A model generated the notes under the pieces. The model did not search any database and was not told the origin of the DNA. It saw only the letters and a program-made list of their open reading frames with translations. DNA of 64,000 bases. Source: JABCYV01 sp963729325. GTDB taxonomy: Bacteria; Acidobacteriota; Terriglobia; Terriglobales; Acidobacteriaceae. A program made the translations under genes and the position numbers. The DNA lies in NCBI GenBank assembly GCA_963729325.1, contig CAVSNS010000023.1, positions 73,158 to 137,157 of the forward strand, written 5' to 3'. Shown piece after piece: positions 45,933 to 55,938 of this stretch; positions within the stretch are counted from its first letter, which is position 1, and each line of letters starts with the position of its first letter.

Positions 45933-47262
45933 TCAGACGAGGGTCGCTGCGGGAGTACGTTGCATGGACGGAACCGGATCAACCTGTAATTGCAGTCCGT
46001 CCACTCTCCGAACCACGATCGTTTGGCCGGCCGCCAGATCAGTCGAGGCGACCGCGTCCCAAAGCTCGCCATGGACAAACACTTTTCCCTGAGGAGAAAG
46101 CGCCGTCCGCGCCGTTCCGATTTCTCCAACCAATCCCTGCACGCCGGTGACCACCTTATTGGCCCGCGCCTTCAGCGCGATGCTCATCAGGAAAACGGTA
46201 ACGAGCCCCAGCGGAATACTGACCGCGAGCGCCGTGAGCAGGTGGACCCGCATCTCGGGAATGGGCGCGTCAACCAGAAGCAGCGCGCCGAGAACCATGG
46301 TGACAATTCCGCCGATGGCCAACACGCCGTGGGCTGCGAACTTCGCTTCCAGTGCAAACAGAGCGAATGAAGAAAGTATAAGAACCACGGCAGCGAAGCG
46401 GACGGGAAGGAGATTGAGCGCAAAAATCGCCAGCAGGATAAAAACAACTCCTACGGTTCCTGGTACGACTGCGCCGGGATGATTGAACTCGGCATAGAGC
46501 GCCAGCGCGCCGATGGCCAGCAGTATGAATGCGATGTTCGGATCCATGATGAAGCCGAGAATTTTTTCTTTGAGAGTCAGGTTATAGTCCAGAATGGGCT
46601 GCCCCACGAGATTTAGGGTTGCGGTCTGACCATTGAAGCGCTTCACGCGTTTTGCCTTGCATTTGTTTGAACAGGTCTTGCTCGCTGGAGGCAACGTAGT
46701 CAATGAGGTGCTGCGAGAGCGCCTCCTGGTCAGTGAAAGACTTAGACTGCCGTACCGCGCTCTCGGCCACCTCGATGTTGCGGCCGCGCTTGGAGACCAC
46801 AGAGCGCAACAGGGCCGCGGTGTCGTTCTCCAACTTTTCCTTCATTACGTCGTCCATCTTGCCGCCGCCCAGAGTGACCGGGTGGGCCGCACCGGCATTT
46901 GTTCCCGGCGTCATCGCCGCCACATCGGCGCTTTCGAGGATGAAAAATCCTGCAGACGCGGCACGGCTGCCGCTCGGCGTGACGAAGATGATCACTGGAA
47001 CCGGTGACGCCAGAATTTTCTCGATGATATCGCGAGTAGCATCAAGCAGCCCGCCCGGCGTGCTTAGTTCGATCAGCACTGCCTGGTCTTTATTGCGGGC
47101 CGCTTCATCGAGGGCGCGACCGATGTATTCATCGGTGATGGGATGGATGGTGTCCTTCACCACGATCTTCAGCACTTCAGCGGAAGACGGGGCAGAGAAG
47201 ACGCACAGCAGCAGTCCAGCCAACAGGCCGTAAAGCATGCGGAAAATAATGTTCTGTCTCAT
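45933..47262 (-). CDS. NfeD-family membrane serine protease (one apparent frameshift)
   Basis: A long-form NfeD protein, the partner of slipin. It has a signal-like helix and a ClpP-class protease domain (DEAARNKDQAVLIELSTPGGLL; GSRAASAGFFIL with the catalytic Ser region; GGGKMDDVMKEKLENDTAAL with the Lys). Four to five helices follow (MDPNIAFILLAIGALALYAEFNHPG onward), then a C-terminal OB-fold NfeD domain (GLVGEIGTARTALSPQGKVFVHGELWDAV). The protease and membrane parts are in different frames; one slip near 46640 joins LFKQMQGK to VKRFNGQTATLNL. Joined length is about 443 residues. It probably cleaves stomatin-like substrates. Confidence 0.88.
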
Positions 47263-47424
47263 GGGTTGGGCGCTAGGAGCGCTTTCGGCGCCCGCTTAGA
47301 CTCTATTGTCTCTCAAATCGGGCGGAAGCAGGACGAAAAGCGCCTCCGCTTATGCGGCTGGGGAACATTCTAGAAATCTCTTCACTGACTTTCAAAACTG
47401 TATCCGATGCCGGCGCCCGGACTC

Positions 47425-49294
47425 TTAGTGTCGCAAGTACCACGGAATATTGATCACGGTAATTCGCTCATTGCCGCGGACCAACAACAGCGCCTTCAAC
47501 GCAGAGGAGCGATTGTTGTGGAGCAAAATATAGTACCAGCGCTTTTCCACTAATTCGGGCACAAGCACAGCTACATGCCGTCCGGGGTTGTCTCTCTCCA
47601 AACGCAAAGCATAATCGACAATGGGCCTCACCACGAACCGGTAGGGTGACTTGAGCAGCACCAGCTCAGGCACGGGAAGGCCCGCATTTTTAGCTGGCGT
47701 TTCCACTAGTTGCGCCCATTGTTGGCATAGGCTCTCCGTTTCTTCTCCGCACTCGACGTGCAAGATCTGGATTTCATCGGACATGTTCCAGGCGAATCGG
47801 AGCGCCTTCTCCGACACAACGCTCCAATGCTCAATCGGAAGCAACACAATGGGCGAAGACAGATCGTGAGTACTGACGCCGGTATCCTTGCGTGTCTGAC
47901 GCTCTACTTTCTTGTAATGCCGCTTTACGCTTCGCATCAGCAGAATCAGGGCGGGGATCAGGACTAGAGTGATCCAGGCGCCTTGGGTGAACTTGGCCAC
48001 CAGCACCACCGCGACGGTGATCGCTGTAGCGATCGCGCCCAGGCCATTCACGAACATGCTCTTTGCCGCGCCTGCTCCGCCCGTTCTTCTCCAATGGACC
48101 ACCATGCCTGCTTGGGACAACGTGAAGGCCAGGAATGCGCCAACGGCATACAGCGGGATCAGCCGGTCGGTGACTCCACCGAAAATCGTCAACAAAATCG
48201 CGGTGAGGATGGCGAGAGCATAGACCCCCTCAGCAAAGACCAGGCGCCGTCCTCGCAAAGTGAGAGGGTGAGGCAGAAAGCCATTAAGAGCAATGGCCCG
48301 GGAAAGGCGTGGGAAGTCGGCAAACGCGGTGTTAGCCGAGAGTGACAGAACGACCAGAATCGATCCGATGCCAACCCAGTAAAATGCGCCCTTGCCCGTG
48401 ATTGCCGCCAATAATTGAGAAAGCACGCTTTGATAACCCGGCTCCCCAGGAGCCGTGGCGCCAACTCCATAAACCGGCGCAAGGTAGGCGATGCCCGCCA
48501 GCATGACCATGAGGATGCCGATGATGATGGTGAGAGTCAATCGCGCATATTTATCGGTCGGCTCTTTAAAGGCCATTACCCCGTTGCTGACCGCCTCGAC
48601 GCCTGTCATAGCGGTACAACCACTCGCGAATGCCCGGAGCAGAAGCCAGGCACCTACGCTGGCAGAGGCAGACATTAATTTCGGCGGCGCTACGACCGGC
48701 ACTGGATGGCCGCTCGCGGCAATTGTCTTGACCAGACCAATTGCAATCATTCCCAGAAGACAGACTGACGAAAAGATAGGTAGGGACCAGAAATATCGCC
48801 CCAGTCTCGCGGATTCCCCGCAGATTGACTAAGGTCAGGGTTGCCAGGATTCCCAGACAGATGACCAGCGTATGGGACTGCAGTGAAGGCACAGCCGAGA
48901 CCAGCGCTCCGACTCCAGCCGAGATTCCGACCGCGGCTGTGAGTATGTAATCGACCATGAGCGCAGCCGCCGCAAGCAGTCCTGCCCACTCGCCGAGGTT
49001 CTCACTCGCCACCGTGTACGAGCCGCCGCCCTGAGGATAGGCGACAATAGTCTGGCGGTAGGAGAAATACACGATCGCCAGCAGCGCCACGATGCTGAGA
49101 CTGATCGGCCAGATATAAGCGATTCCGGCCATTCCCAGCGGAATTAACAATGTTAGCGCGGCCTCGGGGCCGTAAGCCGCCGAACTTAGCGCATCAAGGC
49201 CGAAGATCGGAATGCCCTGGCCAGGACCAATCCTCTCGGCTTTCTCCTCCTCAGTCGCCAGAGGGCGTCCCAGGAGCAGGTCAGCAAGGCTCAT
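47425..49294 (-). CDS. APC-superfamily permease, KimA/YdaO-like potassium transporter (one apparent frameshift)
   Basis: About 620 residues when joined. It has twelve hydrophobic helices and a C-terminal cytoplasmic domain (from about residue 470: IVLLPIEHWSVVSEKALRFAWNMSDEIQILHVECG). The opening GLDALSSAAYGPEAALTLLIPLG and PQGGGSYTVASENLG in the third helix region resemble KimA of Bacillus subtilis, a K+/H+ symporter inhibited by cyclic di-AMP. The frame slips once near 48760, inside LVPTYLFVSL/IAIGLVKTIAA. Older annotation would say amino acid permease; the substrate is inferred from length and architecture. Confidence 0.8.
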
Positions 49295-49370
49295 CGCATG
49301 ATTCTACTTGAGGCAGCGCGTTGACTTAGAAGCGACCGGGAATGCAATCGGGCCAGGTAATGACGGCCCG

Positions 49371-50686
49371 CTACGCGGTTTTCCGCCCAATCGCCTGGTT
49401 ATGCTCTTCCGACTGCAGCTCATTCCAGCTCGGCAGTTGAGTACTGCCGGTAATCAGACGAGCGCCGCGTTCGTAGGTGAAATATGCCCATGCCCATTGG
49501 ATCAGAACAATGATCCGGTTCCGGAAACCGATCAGGAACAAGATGTGGACGAACAGCCAGGAAAGCCACGCCAGGAATCCGGAAATATGAACTTTGCCGA
49601 ACTGCGCCACTGCTGCGGCCCGTCCAATCGTGGCCAGACTGCCCTTGTCCAGGTAATGAAAATTCTGCCGCGGATTTCCCTGCAATTCGCGCTCGATGTT
49701 CTTTGCGGTTGCTTTGCCTTGCTGCATGGCGACTGGCGCCAAACCGGGTAACGGATTGCCATTTTTGTCCTTCAAGCTCGCGAGGTCACCGATGACGAAG
49801 ACCTCGGGATGCCCCGGCAGACTCAAGTCAGGATTAACCAAGACACGTCCCGCGCGATCGACGGGAGCTCCCAGTTTCTTCCCGAGAGGTGAAGCGGCCA
49901 CGCCCGCGGCCCACAGAATAACCGCTGCGGGCAGGCGGGTTTGGCTGGTAATCACCGCTGCGGGCTCAATTCCGGTGACCATTGCGGAGGTGTGTACTTC
50001 TACTCCTAGATGACGAAGTTGCTCTTCAGCGCTCCGCGAAAGGTCCTCGGGATAGGCAGGCAGAACCCGTGGACCGCCCTCGAGCAACAAGATTCGCGTG
50101 CGCTCCGGATCGATGGAATGGAATTCGTTTACCAGCGCACGACGCGCTATTTCCGCCAATGTTCCTGCCAGCTCCACTCCGGTGGGCCCACCTCCGACTA
50201 CCACGAAATTTAGCTGCACTTGCTCCCCGCTCTCAGCAGCCTGGCGCTCGGCGAGTTCAAAGGCCAGCAACACTCGCCGCCGGATTTCCAGCGCGTCCTC
50301 AATAGTCTTCAAGCCCGGAGCGAATGGCTCCCACTCATCGTGCCCAAAGTAGGCATGACTCGCGCCTGCCGCCACGATTAAGTAGTCGTAGGGAATGTCT
50401 GCGTCGACCAGTCTTACCACTCGCCGCGACACGTCGACGTCCTCCACTTCACCCATCAGGATTCGAACGTTGCTCCTCCGCGGAGAATCCAGCGAATGGG
50501 GGCAGCGATTTCTCCGGGAGACAGTCCGGCGGTCGCGACTTGATAGAGCAGAGGCTGAAAGGTGTGATAATTCCGCCGGTCTATGAGTGTGACCTGCACC
50601 GGGCTTGTGGCCAGCTTCCGCGCGGCAATTAAGCCGCCGAAACCGGCGCCGACGATGACCACCCGAGGTACGGTCTTGCTGTCCAT
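49371..50686 (-). CDS. ndh: Type II NADH dehydrogenase, NAD(P)/FAD-dependent (one apparent frameshift)
   Basis: About 438 residues. The FAD site is VVIVGAGFGGLIAARKL at residues 9-25, with RRNYHTFQPLLYQVATAGLSPGEIA and the NADH site VVVGGGPTGVELAGTL in the middle. EVFVIGDLASLKD is the second FAD contact, and the C-terminal membrane-binding helices are SGFLAWLSWLFVHILFLIGF. It oxidises NADH and feeds quinone without proton pumping. The frame slips near 50475, between RWILRGG and SNVRILMGEV. The ATG at 50686 gives the standard N-terminus. Confidence 0.92.
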
Positions 50687-50814
50687 AAGCTCCTACTCTA
50701 TAAGATTCGGCTGCGTGCCCCACGGCCTCGGAAAGTTTTGACGAAGGCGCGAGATCGGTCAGCTGCTTTTCTGGTGAAATCGAGTACCATGGCAGCGGAT
50801 CAGGAATCTCCCAT

Positions 50815-52413
50815 TTGGAAACTAATCCATCGAAAGTCGCGGCGCCTCTCCCCGCCTGGCTCCGCCTCTCAGTCCCCTCGGTCGCAGACCTGATTTTCAT
50901 ACTTCTGTTCACGGCGATGACCTATGGCGCGATGGCTCCGCGTTTGCTGGGAGATGCCAGCATCGGGTGGCACATCCGCAACGGGCAGCAGATGTTGCTC
51001 ACCCATTCTATTACTCGCGCCGACTCATTCTCAGTCACCAAGAGCGGACAGCGCTGGTATGCCTGGGAATGGCTCTATGACGTAGTAATTGCGGGCATCC
51101 ACAACCGAATGGGACTGAACGGAGTCGTGTTCTTCACAGCGCTCGTGATCGCGAGCACGTTCGCGTTGACCTTTCGCGTGTCTTTTGCTCGTGGAGCAGG
51201 TCTGCCAGTTGCCGTTGCGTTTCTTGTTCTTTCAGTTGGAGCATCTACTATTCATTTCCTCGCCCGCCCGCATGTGTTGAGCTGGCTGCTAGCTGTGATC
51301 TGGTTTCAGATCCTGGATGGCGCGGAAGAGGCAGACGGCGAAAACGCGCGATCCAATCACTTGTTATGGTTGCCGATCCTCACCCTGGTGTGGGTCAATG
51401 TACACGGCGGATTTCTCCTGGGATTCGCTTTGCTCGGCATCTATCTCGTGAGCGGCCTCATTGAGTACGCGCGAAGCCGCGGCCCGAACCGGCAAAGAAT
51501 TGGAAAATCACTCAAGAAGCTGGGTGTTGTTAGCTTGATCTCGGCACTGGCTAGCTTCGTGAATCCCTACGGCTACCACTTGCAGGTTCACATTTATCAA
51601 TATCTCTCCGACCCGTGGCTGATGAGTCATATCGACGAGTTCCACTCGCCGAACTTTCACGGGGTGGCACAGGAGTGCTTCGCAATACTATTGTTGGTTA
51701 CAATTGCGGCCTTAGCCAGTGCGCGAAAAAAGCTGCGGCTCTCGCACTTGTTCGTGGTTATCTTCGCCACTTACAGCGGTCTCTACGCATCGCGCAATTT
51801 GCCAGTGTCATCCATTCTTCTGACCTTGATCGTGGCGCCCCTACTCTCGGACGCGGCCGCAGCAGCCGGCACAAATCTCGAACTCCCCGCGAGGGTGCGA
51901 AACTTCTTTGCCCGCTGCGAATCTTTTGCGTCGCGCATGGGTTCAATCGAGTGCCAATTCCGTGGCCACATTTGGCCCACAGCCGCGGTCGTCCTCGGGC
52001 TCTTGATATGTTGGCAGCAAGGCAAACTGGGATCGCGCACGCTAATGAACGCGCATTTCGACGATCACCATTTTCCGGTACAAGCTGCGGAGTTGATCGT
52101 CCAGCGCGGCATTCGGGATCCGATTTTCTGTCCGGATACCTGGGGCGGGTACTTGATTTATCGTCTATATCCGCAAACCAAGGTCTTCGTAGACGACCGC
52201 CACGACTTCTATGGGGCCGAATTCTTAAAGGATTACTTGAAGACAATTGGAGTCGCGCCTGACTGGGACGCAATGTTGAATAACAGACGGGTCAACTGGG
52301 TGCTGGTTCCGTCGGAATCTTCGCTAGCCAACATGTTGAAAGTGACCGGGCAGTGGACAGTGATCCATGAGGACGAAACCGCTGTGCTGTTTCAGCGAAA
52401 CACGCCGATCTAG
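50815..52413 (+). CDS. Polytopic membrane protein, GT-C-like, unknown function
   Basis: 532 residues with about ten hydrophobic segments and a C-terminal soluble domain of about 130 residues (DPIFCPDTWGGYLIYRLYPQTKVFVDDRHDFYG ... DWDAMLNNRRVNWVLVPSESSLANML). The pattern of DASIGWHIRNGQQMLLTHSITRADSFS in the first loop and the soluble tail resembles glycosyltransferase-C-like proteins of Acidobacteriota that are usually left unnamed. The in-frame start is a TTG at 50815. An ATG at 50789 is one frame off, so the true N-terminus may include MAADQESPIW after a one-base slip. Confidence 0.7.
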   Translation: METNPSKVAAPLPAWLRLSVPSVADLIFILLFTAMTYGAMAPRLLGDASIGWHIRNGQQMLLTHSITRADSFSVTKSGQRWYAWEWLYDVVIAGIHNRMGLNGVVFFTALVIASTFALTFRVSFARGAGLPVAVAFLVLSVGASTIHFLARPHVLSWLLAVIWFQILDGAEEADGENARSNHLLWLPILTLVWVNVHGGFLLGFALLGIYLVSGLIEYARSRGPNRQRIGKSLKKLGVVSLISALASFVNPYGYHLQVHIYQYLSDPWLMSHIDEFHSPNFHGVAQECFAILLLVTIAALASARKKLRLSHLFVVIFATYSGLYASRNLPVSSILLTLIVAPLLSDAAAAAGTNLELPARVRNFFARCESFASRMGSIECQFRGHIWPTAAVVLGLLICWQQGKLGSRTLMNAHFDDHHFPVQAAELIVQRGIRDPIFCPDTWGGYLIYRLYPQTKVFVDDRHDFYGAEFLKDYLKTIGVAPDWDAMLNNRRVNWVLVPSESSLANMLKVTGQWTVIHEDETAVLFQRNTPI

Positions 52414-52472
52414 CTCACGCTGAAACGATCGATTATGTTTCTTTCATTGTAGAATCGGGAAAAGAAATCTTT

Positions 52473-53325
52473 ATGTTTATGCGGCAGAGAAGCGCGATCT
52501 TGCTCTTGGCAAGCATGCTGGTCTTGCTGCATTCCGGCTATGCGCGCAGGCACGAGCACTTCGGGGACGGATTCTCCATTGACTTGAACCACCCTTACGA
52601 CGAGGTGGTGAAGGTAGTCCAGGAAGTAGCGAATAATGGAACGATCCAGGGAACATTTGAATACAAGGGAACTCGCGATCTTGATGGGGCGCAGGCGGTA
52701 AAGAGCACACGCGCTTTTCCAGCCTGGACCGGAGGAGGAACGGTCCTGTATAAGGAACGGCCCAATACGTCTGGCACCTGAAAACTTCTATGAAACCGAG
52801 GATAGCGGCACTGTGGTGGTGCGTTACGTGGTACAACCCATCGGGCCGAACAGCACCCGGCTGAGAATTGACGCCCTTTTCGACGCTGACACGCACCACG
52901 GCCCTCATCCTTCGAATGGTCAAGTGGAGAACAAGGAGTTCGAAGTCATTTCAGGCAAGATCGAAGATCTTGAGGAACAACACAAAAAGCAGCAACAGGA
53001 AGCCGTGCTGGAACAGCAGCAAGAAAAATTGGAGCGGCTGCAAGCGGATCTCGATCAGGAGAATGCCAAACTGAACGCAGTCACCGCCAAAGAGCAAGAA
53101 CTTCGGAAGCAGGTGGAAGGTCGGCAAAGCGCAGGCGGAGTACCAGTGAGGACTGTCAGCGCCGACTTGAAGGCTGAACCTTACAACGAATCCAAAACGG
53201 TGCGGGTACTTTCGCAGGGGGAAATAGTCACGGTGCTTCTGCGAACCAGTAGTTGGTATCGGGTTCGGGCGGCTGACGGAGCCCAAGGGTGGGTCTATCG
53301 GCTGATGCTGGAAGCGACACGATGA
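52473..53325 (+). CDS. Secreted coiled-coil and SH3-domain protein (one apparent frameshift)
   Basis: About 284 residues when joined. It has a signal peptide (SAILLLASMLVLLHSGYA), a first domain (FSIDLNHPYDEVVKVVQEVANNGTIQGTFEYKGT...), a Gln/Glu-rich coiled coil (EEQHKKQQQEAVLEQQQEKLERL) and a C-terminal bacterial SH3 domain (SADLKAEPYNESKTVRVLSQGEIVTVLLRTSSWYRVRAADGAQGWVYRLML). Removing one T near 52770 restores PNTLAPENFYETEDSGTVVVRY. The stop overlaps the next gene's ATG. Bacterial SH3 domains often bind cell-wall peptides. Confidence 0.75.
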
Positions 53326-54497
53326 GGATGGGGGTTTCCAGTACGATCGTCGGAATCCTGGTCGTTATCTCCAGCATCGCTTTCGCTGCGGAAAACTCCG
53401 GTAGGACGCAAGAACGCGAGTATCCGTTTCCGCTACCGGCTGTAAGACAAGCGCTGCAGCAACTCAGTGCCTACACGGGCAGCCGATTGCCCACTCTAGA
53501 CGGATTCATAACAACCGTCCGCGCCGACTTAGGTCACTACGAACGCCCGTACTATGAATACAAGATAGAACTGGTCCCCATCGCCGCTGATCGAACTACG
53601 GTTCGATTGAAGGCCAATGTTTCGGCTTGGTATTCCGATGCTCAGAGCGGGGAATCAGGATATATCGCGTTCGAATCGAATGGCCGACTGGAAAACGATC
53701 TTCTGGATCGCCTGAATGAACTTCTAACCAAGAATAAATCTAAAATCGCGACCGATCCAGATCTTGTGGCCAAGCAGATAGCGGACGTGCGACAGAAGCG
53801 CCTGGAGGCGGAGCAACGCGTATCGGAACTAGAAAAGCAGTTACAGGCGCCGCAGGTTCCAGTCGGTCAAAATAGCCCAACCGAAATTGTCTCTGTGGTC
53901 AAGGCACCGGTTCCCATCTTCAACGCTCCGGAAGAACATGCCTCAGTGCTGTTGCGGGCGCAGTCCGAGGATGAGTTCGAGGTGCTCGAACATCGCGGGG
54001 CGTGGCTGCGAGTGAAGTTGGGCGAAGCTAGCAACGGCTGGGTGAAACGCGCGCAGGTGCAGGCGAATCTTGCAGCAGGATCCAGTGACTTGCCGACCAG
54101 CGACAAAGCGGAGGCCGATGCTTTCGCCGTGATCCGCGAGATGGTTTCTCCTTTTTCCGGTGACTGGACGCGCCTGAACGGCAAGCAAGCTCTTTACTTG
54201 TGGGCACGGCCTGAGGGTTCGATTCGCGATGTGGCAGTGGGACAGAAGCTGAAGTTCGTGGAACGGATATTCAAAGAGCGCTACCGCGAAGTAACCCATA
54301 GCTCACAGAATCCGGTAGACGGCGTTGTGGTCATCTTTCTGGATAAGCGCGGCGGTGTCGCGGCGGCAACCCTGGAAGACATCGCGCACTGGGCGGACGG
54401 AAACCTTAGCCAGACAGCCTTCCTGAAGAAATGTTCTCTGGATCCGCCAGGCGCTTTTGAAAATGCTGGCAACGGCGTGAAGGCTTCGGTTCCATGA
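53322..54497 (+). CDS. Secreted SH3-domain protein, partner of the preceding gene
   Basis: 391 residues, coupled to the preceding gene by an ATGA overlap. A signal peptide (VGILVVISSIAFAA) is followed by a domain like that in the neighbour (AVRQALQQLSAYTGSRLPTLDG...VRLKANVSAWY), a coiled coil (ADVRQKRLEAEQRVSELEKQLQ), an SH3 domain (VKAPVPIFNAPEEHASVLLRAQSEDEFEVLEHRGAWLRVKL...GWVKRAQV) and an extra C-terminal domain of about 140 residues with no known match. The shared order suggests an ancient duplication. An envelope role is likely, otherwise unknown. Confidence 0.75.
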   Translation: MRMGVSSTIVGILVVISSIAFAAENSGRTQEREYPFPLPAVRQALQQLSAYTGSRLPTLDGFITTVRADLGHYERPYYEYKIELVPIAADRTTVRLKANVSAWYSDAQSGESGYIAFESNGRLENDLLDRLNELLTKNKSKIATDPDLVAKQIADVRQKRLEAEQRVSELEKQLQAPQVPVGQNSPTEIVSVVKAPVPIFNAPEEHASVLLRAQSEDEFEVLEHRGAWLRVKLGEASNGWVKRAQVQANLAAGSSDLPTSDKAEADAFAVIREMVSPFSGDWTRLNGKQALYLWARPEGSIRDVAVGQKLKFVERIFKERYREVTHSSQNPVDGVVVIFLDKRGGVAAATLEDIAHWADGNLSQTAFLKKCSLDPPGAFENAGNGVKASVP

Positions 54498-54533
54498 GAG
54501 CCTTCAGACGCGGAGAATTTCGATCCGTCTTCT
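54498..54533. terminator. Weak hairpin between convergent genes
   Basis: AGAC-GC-GGA ... TCC-GTCT followed by TCTTT in the 36-base gap between the SH3 gene and modA. The stem is imperfect, so this is only a possible shared terminator. Confidence 0.3.
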
Positions 54534-55328
54534 TTACTTAGTTGGGGAACGATGAGGCACATCGAAACCGTAGGTTCTCAACACCTCATCAATGGCCGGC
54601 GTCTTGATGAACGATAAAAATTGCTGTGCCGTCTGCTTGTTTTTTGATGAGCTAAGAATCACACATGCCTGTTCGATGGGCGGATATTCAGCAGCGGGAA
54701 CCTCAGTGTAGCGCCCTTTATCCTTCATGTTTGGAGATAAAGCGAGCGACAACGCCACGATGCCGACATCAGCCGAGCCAGAAACAACGAACGCGGCGGT
54801 TTGTGAAATATTCTCTCCAAGCACCAGCTTATCTTTCACTTTGTCATAGATGTTTTCCTTTTGCATCGCGGCGACCGCAGCTTGCCCGTAAGGCGCGTGC
54901 TGTGGGTTTGCAATGGCGATTTTCTTGATTGAAGGGTTCAACAGGGCCTGGAGACCAGAACTCAGGTCGAGCTTTGAGTCGTTCGGCACCCAAATAACAA
55001 TTTTGCCTCTCGCATACTGGTAGTAGCTCCCGGGCTGGGTCAAACCGGCCGCTTCCAGCTTCTTCGCGTAATCCAAATTGGCAGAGAAGAACATGTCAAA
55101 AGGCGCACCATTCTGAATTTGCTGGAAGAAGTTTCCCGAGGAACCGTAGATAAGCTTCACGCTCTTTCCCGTTTCTTTTTGGAATCGGGCGGCGATATCT
55201 TGCATGGCAAATTGAAGGTCGGCCGCGGCAGCCACACTTATGTCTTGGGCGGCACAGAAACGCGGAGGAAGAATGAATCCGACTGCCAGAAACGCAATTA
55301 GTAGGCAGGAAAAGAGGCGCTTTTTCAT
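54534..55328 (-). CDS. modA: Molybdate ABC transporter substrate-binding protein
   Basis: 264 residues. A signal peptide (CLLIAFLAVGFILPPRFCAAQ) is followed by the ModA fold (ISVAAAADLQFAMQDIAARFQKETGKSVKLIYGSSGNFFQQIQNGAPFDMFFSAN; IAIANPQHAPYGQAAVAAM; VVSGSADVGIVALSLA). The oxyanion-binding Ser and Ala positions (AAADL, GSSGN) are kept. It lies one base after the HTH-TOBE regulator gene in the same operon. No modB or modC is adjacent, so the permease and ATPase must be encoded elsewhere. Confidence 0.93.
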   Translation of the reverse strand: MKKRLFSCLLIAFLAVGFILPPRFCAAQDISVAAAADLQFAMQDIAARFQKETGKSVKLIYGSSGNFFQQIQNGAPFDMFFSANLDYAKKLEAAGLTQPGSYYQYARGKIVIWVPNDSKLDLSSGLQALLNPSIKKIAIANPQHAPYGQAAVAAMQKENIYDKVKDKLVLGENISQTAAFVVSGSADVGIVALSLALSPNMKDKGRYTEVPAAEYPPIEQACVILSSSKNKQTAQQFLSFIKTPAIDEVLRTYGFDVPHRSPTK

Positions 55329-55329
55329 G

Positions 55330-55764
55330 TCAAATACGCAGAATCATCACTTCGGTGGCTTTTATCAGGGCTGCGGCAGTTTGGCCCGGCTTTAGCTGCA
55401 TTTCCCGCGCGGAACGTGCCGTGATAATCGACGTGATTTGCTGGTCGCCAATCGAAATTGTAATCTCTGCCATCAAACCGCTAATCTGGACGGCATCGAT
55501 TCGCCCCACTAGCTGATTCCGTCCACTGACGCGGCGCACTAGTTCTGTGCGTTCCCTCTCTGTTCTGCCTCGTGTTCTGAAGAGAAGCCGGTCCAGCTCA
55601 CTTTGCGGGATGCGATGATGTCCTCCGCCCGTGCGGATGCTGCGAATCTTCTTCTTGTAAATCCACTGCTTAATCGTCGGGAAGCTGATCCCCAGTTGCA
55701 AAGCCGCGTCACGCAGCTTCAGTAATTCTTGGTTCTTCAATCCGGATTTGCCGTTCCTCTGCAT
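55330..55764 (-). CDS. HTH-TOBE regulator, molybdate-responsive type
   Basis: 144 residues. An excisionase/MerR-like HTH at 12-55 (LLKLRDAALQLGISFPTIKQWIYKKKIRSIRTGGGHHRIPQSELDRLL) is joined to a single Mop/TOBE molybdate-binding domain at 75-142 (GRNQLVGRIDAVQISGLMAEITISIGDQQITSIITARSAREMQLKPGQTAAALIKATEVMI). This differs from ModE, whose HTH is LysR-like. It is upstream of modA by one base and probably represses or activates molybdate uptake and nearby genes in response to bound molybdate. Confidence 0.88.
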   Translation of the reverse strand: MQRNGKSGLKNQELLKLRDAALQLGISFPTIKQWIYKKKIRSIRTGGGHHRIPQSELDRLLFRTRGRTERERTELVRRVSGRNQLVGRIDAVQISGLMAEITISIGDQQITSIITARSAREMQLKPGQTAAALIKATEVMILRI

Positions 55765-55845
55765 CGGAACGAAATCCTACAGTCAACATCTCTTGCGGTC
55801 AAACCAGCCTGCCCCCATGCCGCTCCAGCGCTGATTTTTGTTTTT

Positions 55846-55905
55846 AATAATACGTATATAACTGTATATTATTAGACTGTAAAACCATCGTTATTATACA
55901 CTTCT
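55846..55905. promoter_or_regulatory. AT-rich palindromic region between the molybdate regulator and beta-barrel genes
   Basis: Within the 174-base divergent gap lies a 60-base AT-rich island. It contains the perfect palindrome ATACGTAT (55850-55857), AATAAT (55846-55851) with ATTATT (55868-55873), and CATCGTTATTATACAC, which resembles one half of the E. coli ModE box. It is a good candidate operator for the HTH-TOBE regulator, perhaps controlling both directions. Binding is inferred. Confidence 0.45.
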
Positions 55906-55938
55906 AAGTCTTTTAGCAATCACTGATTGGAGCACCGA

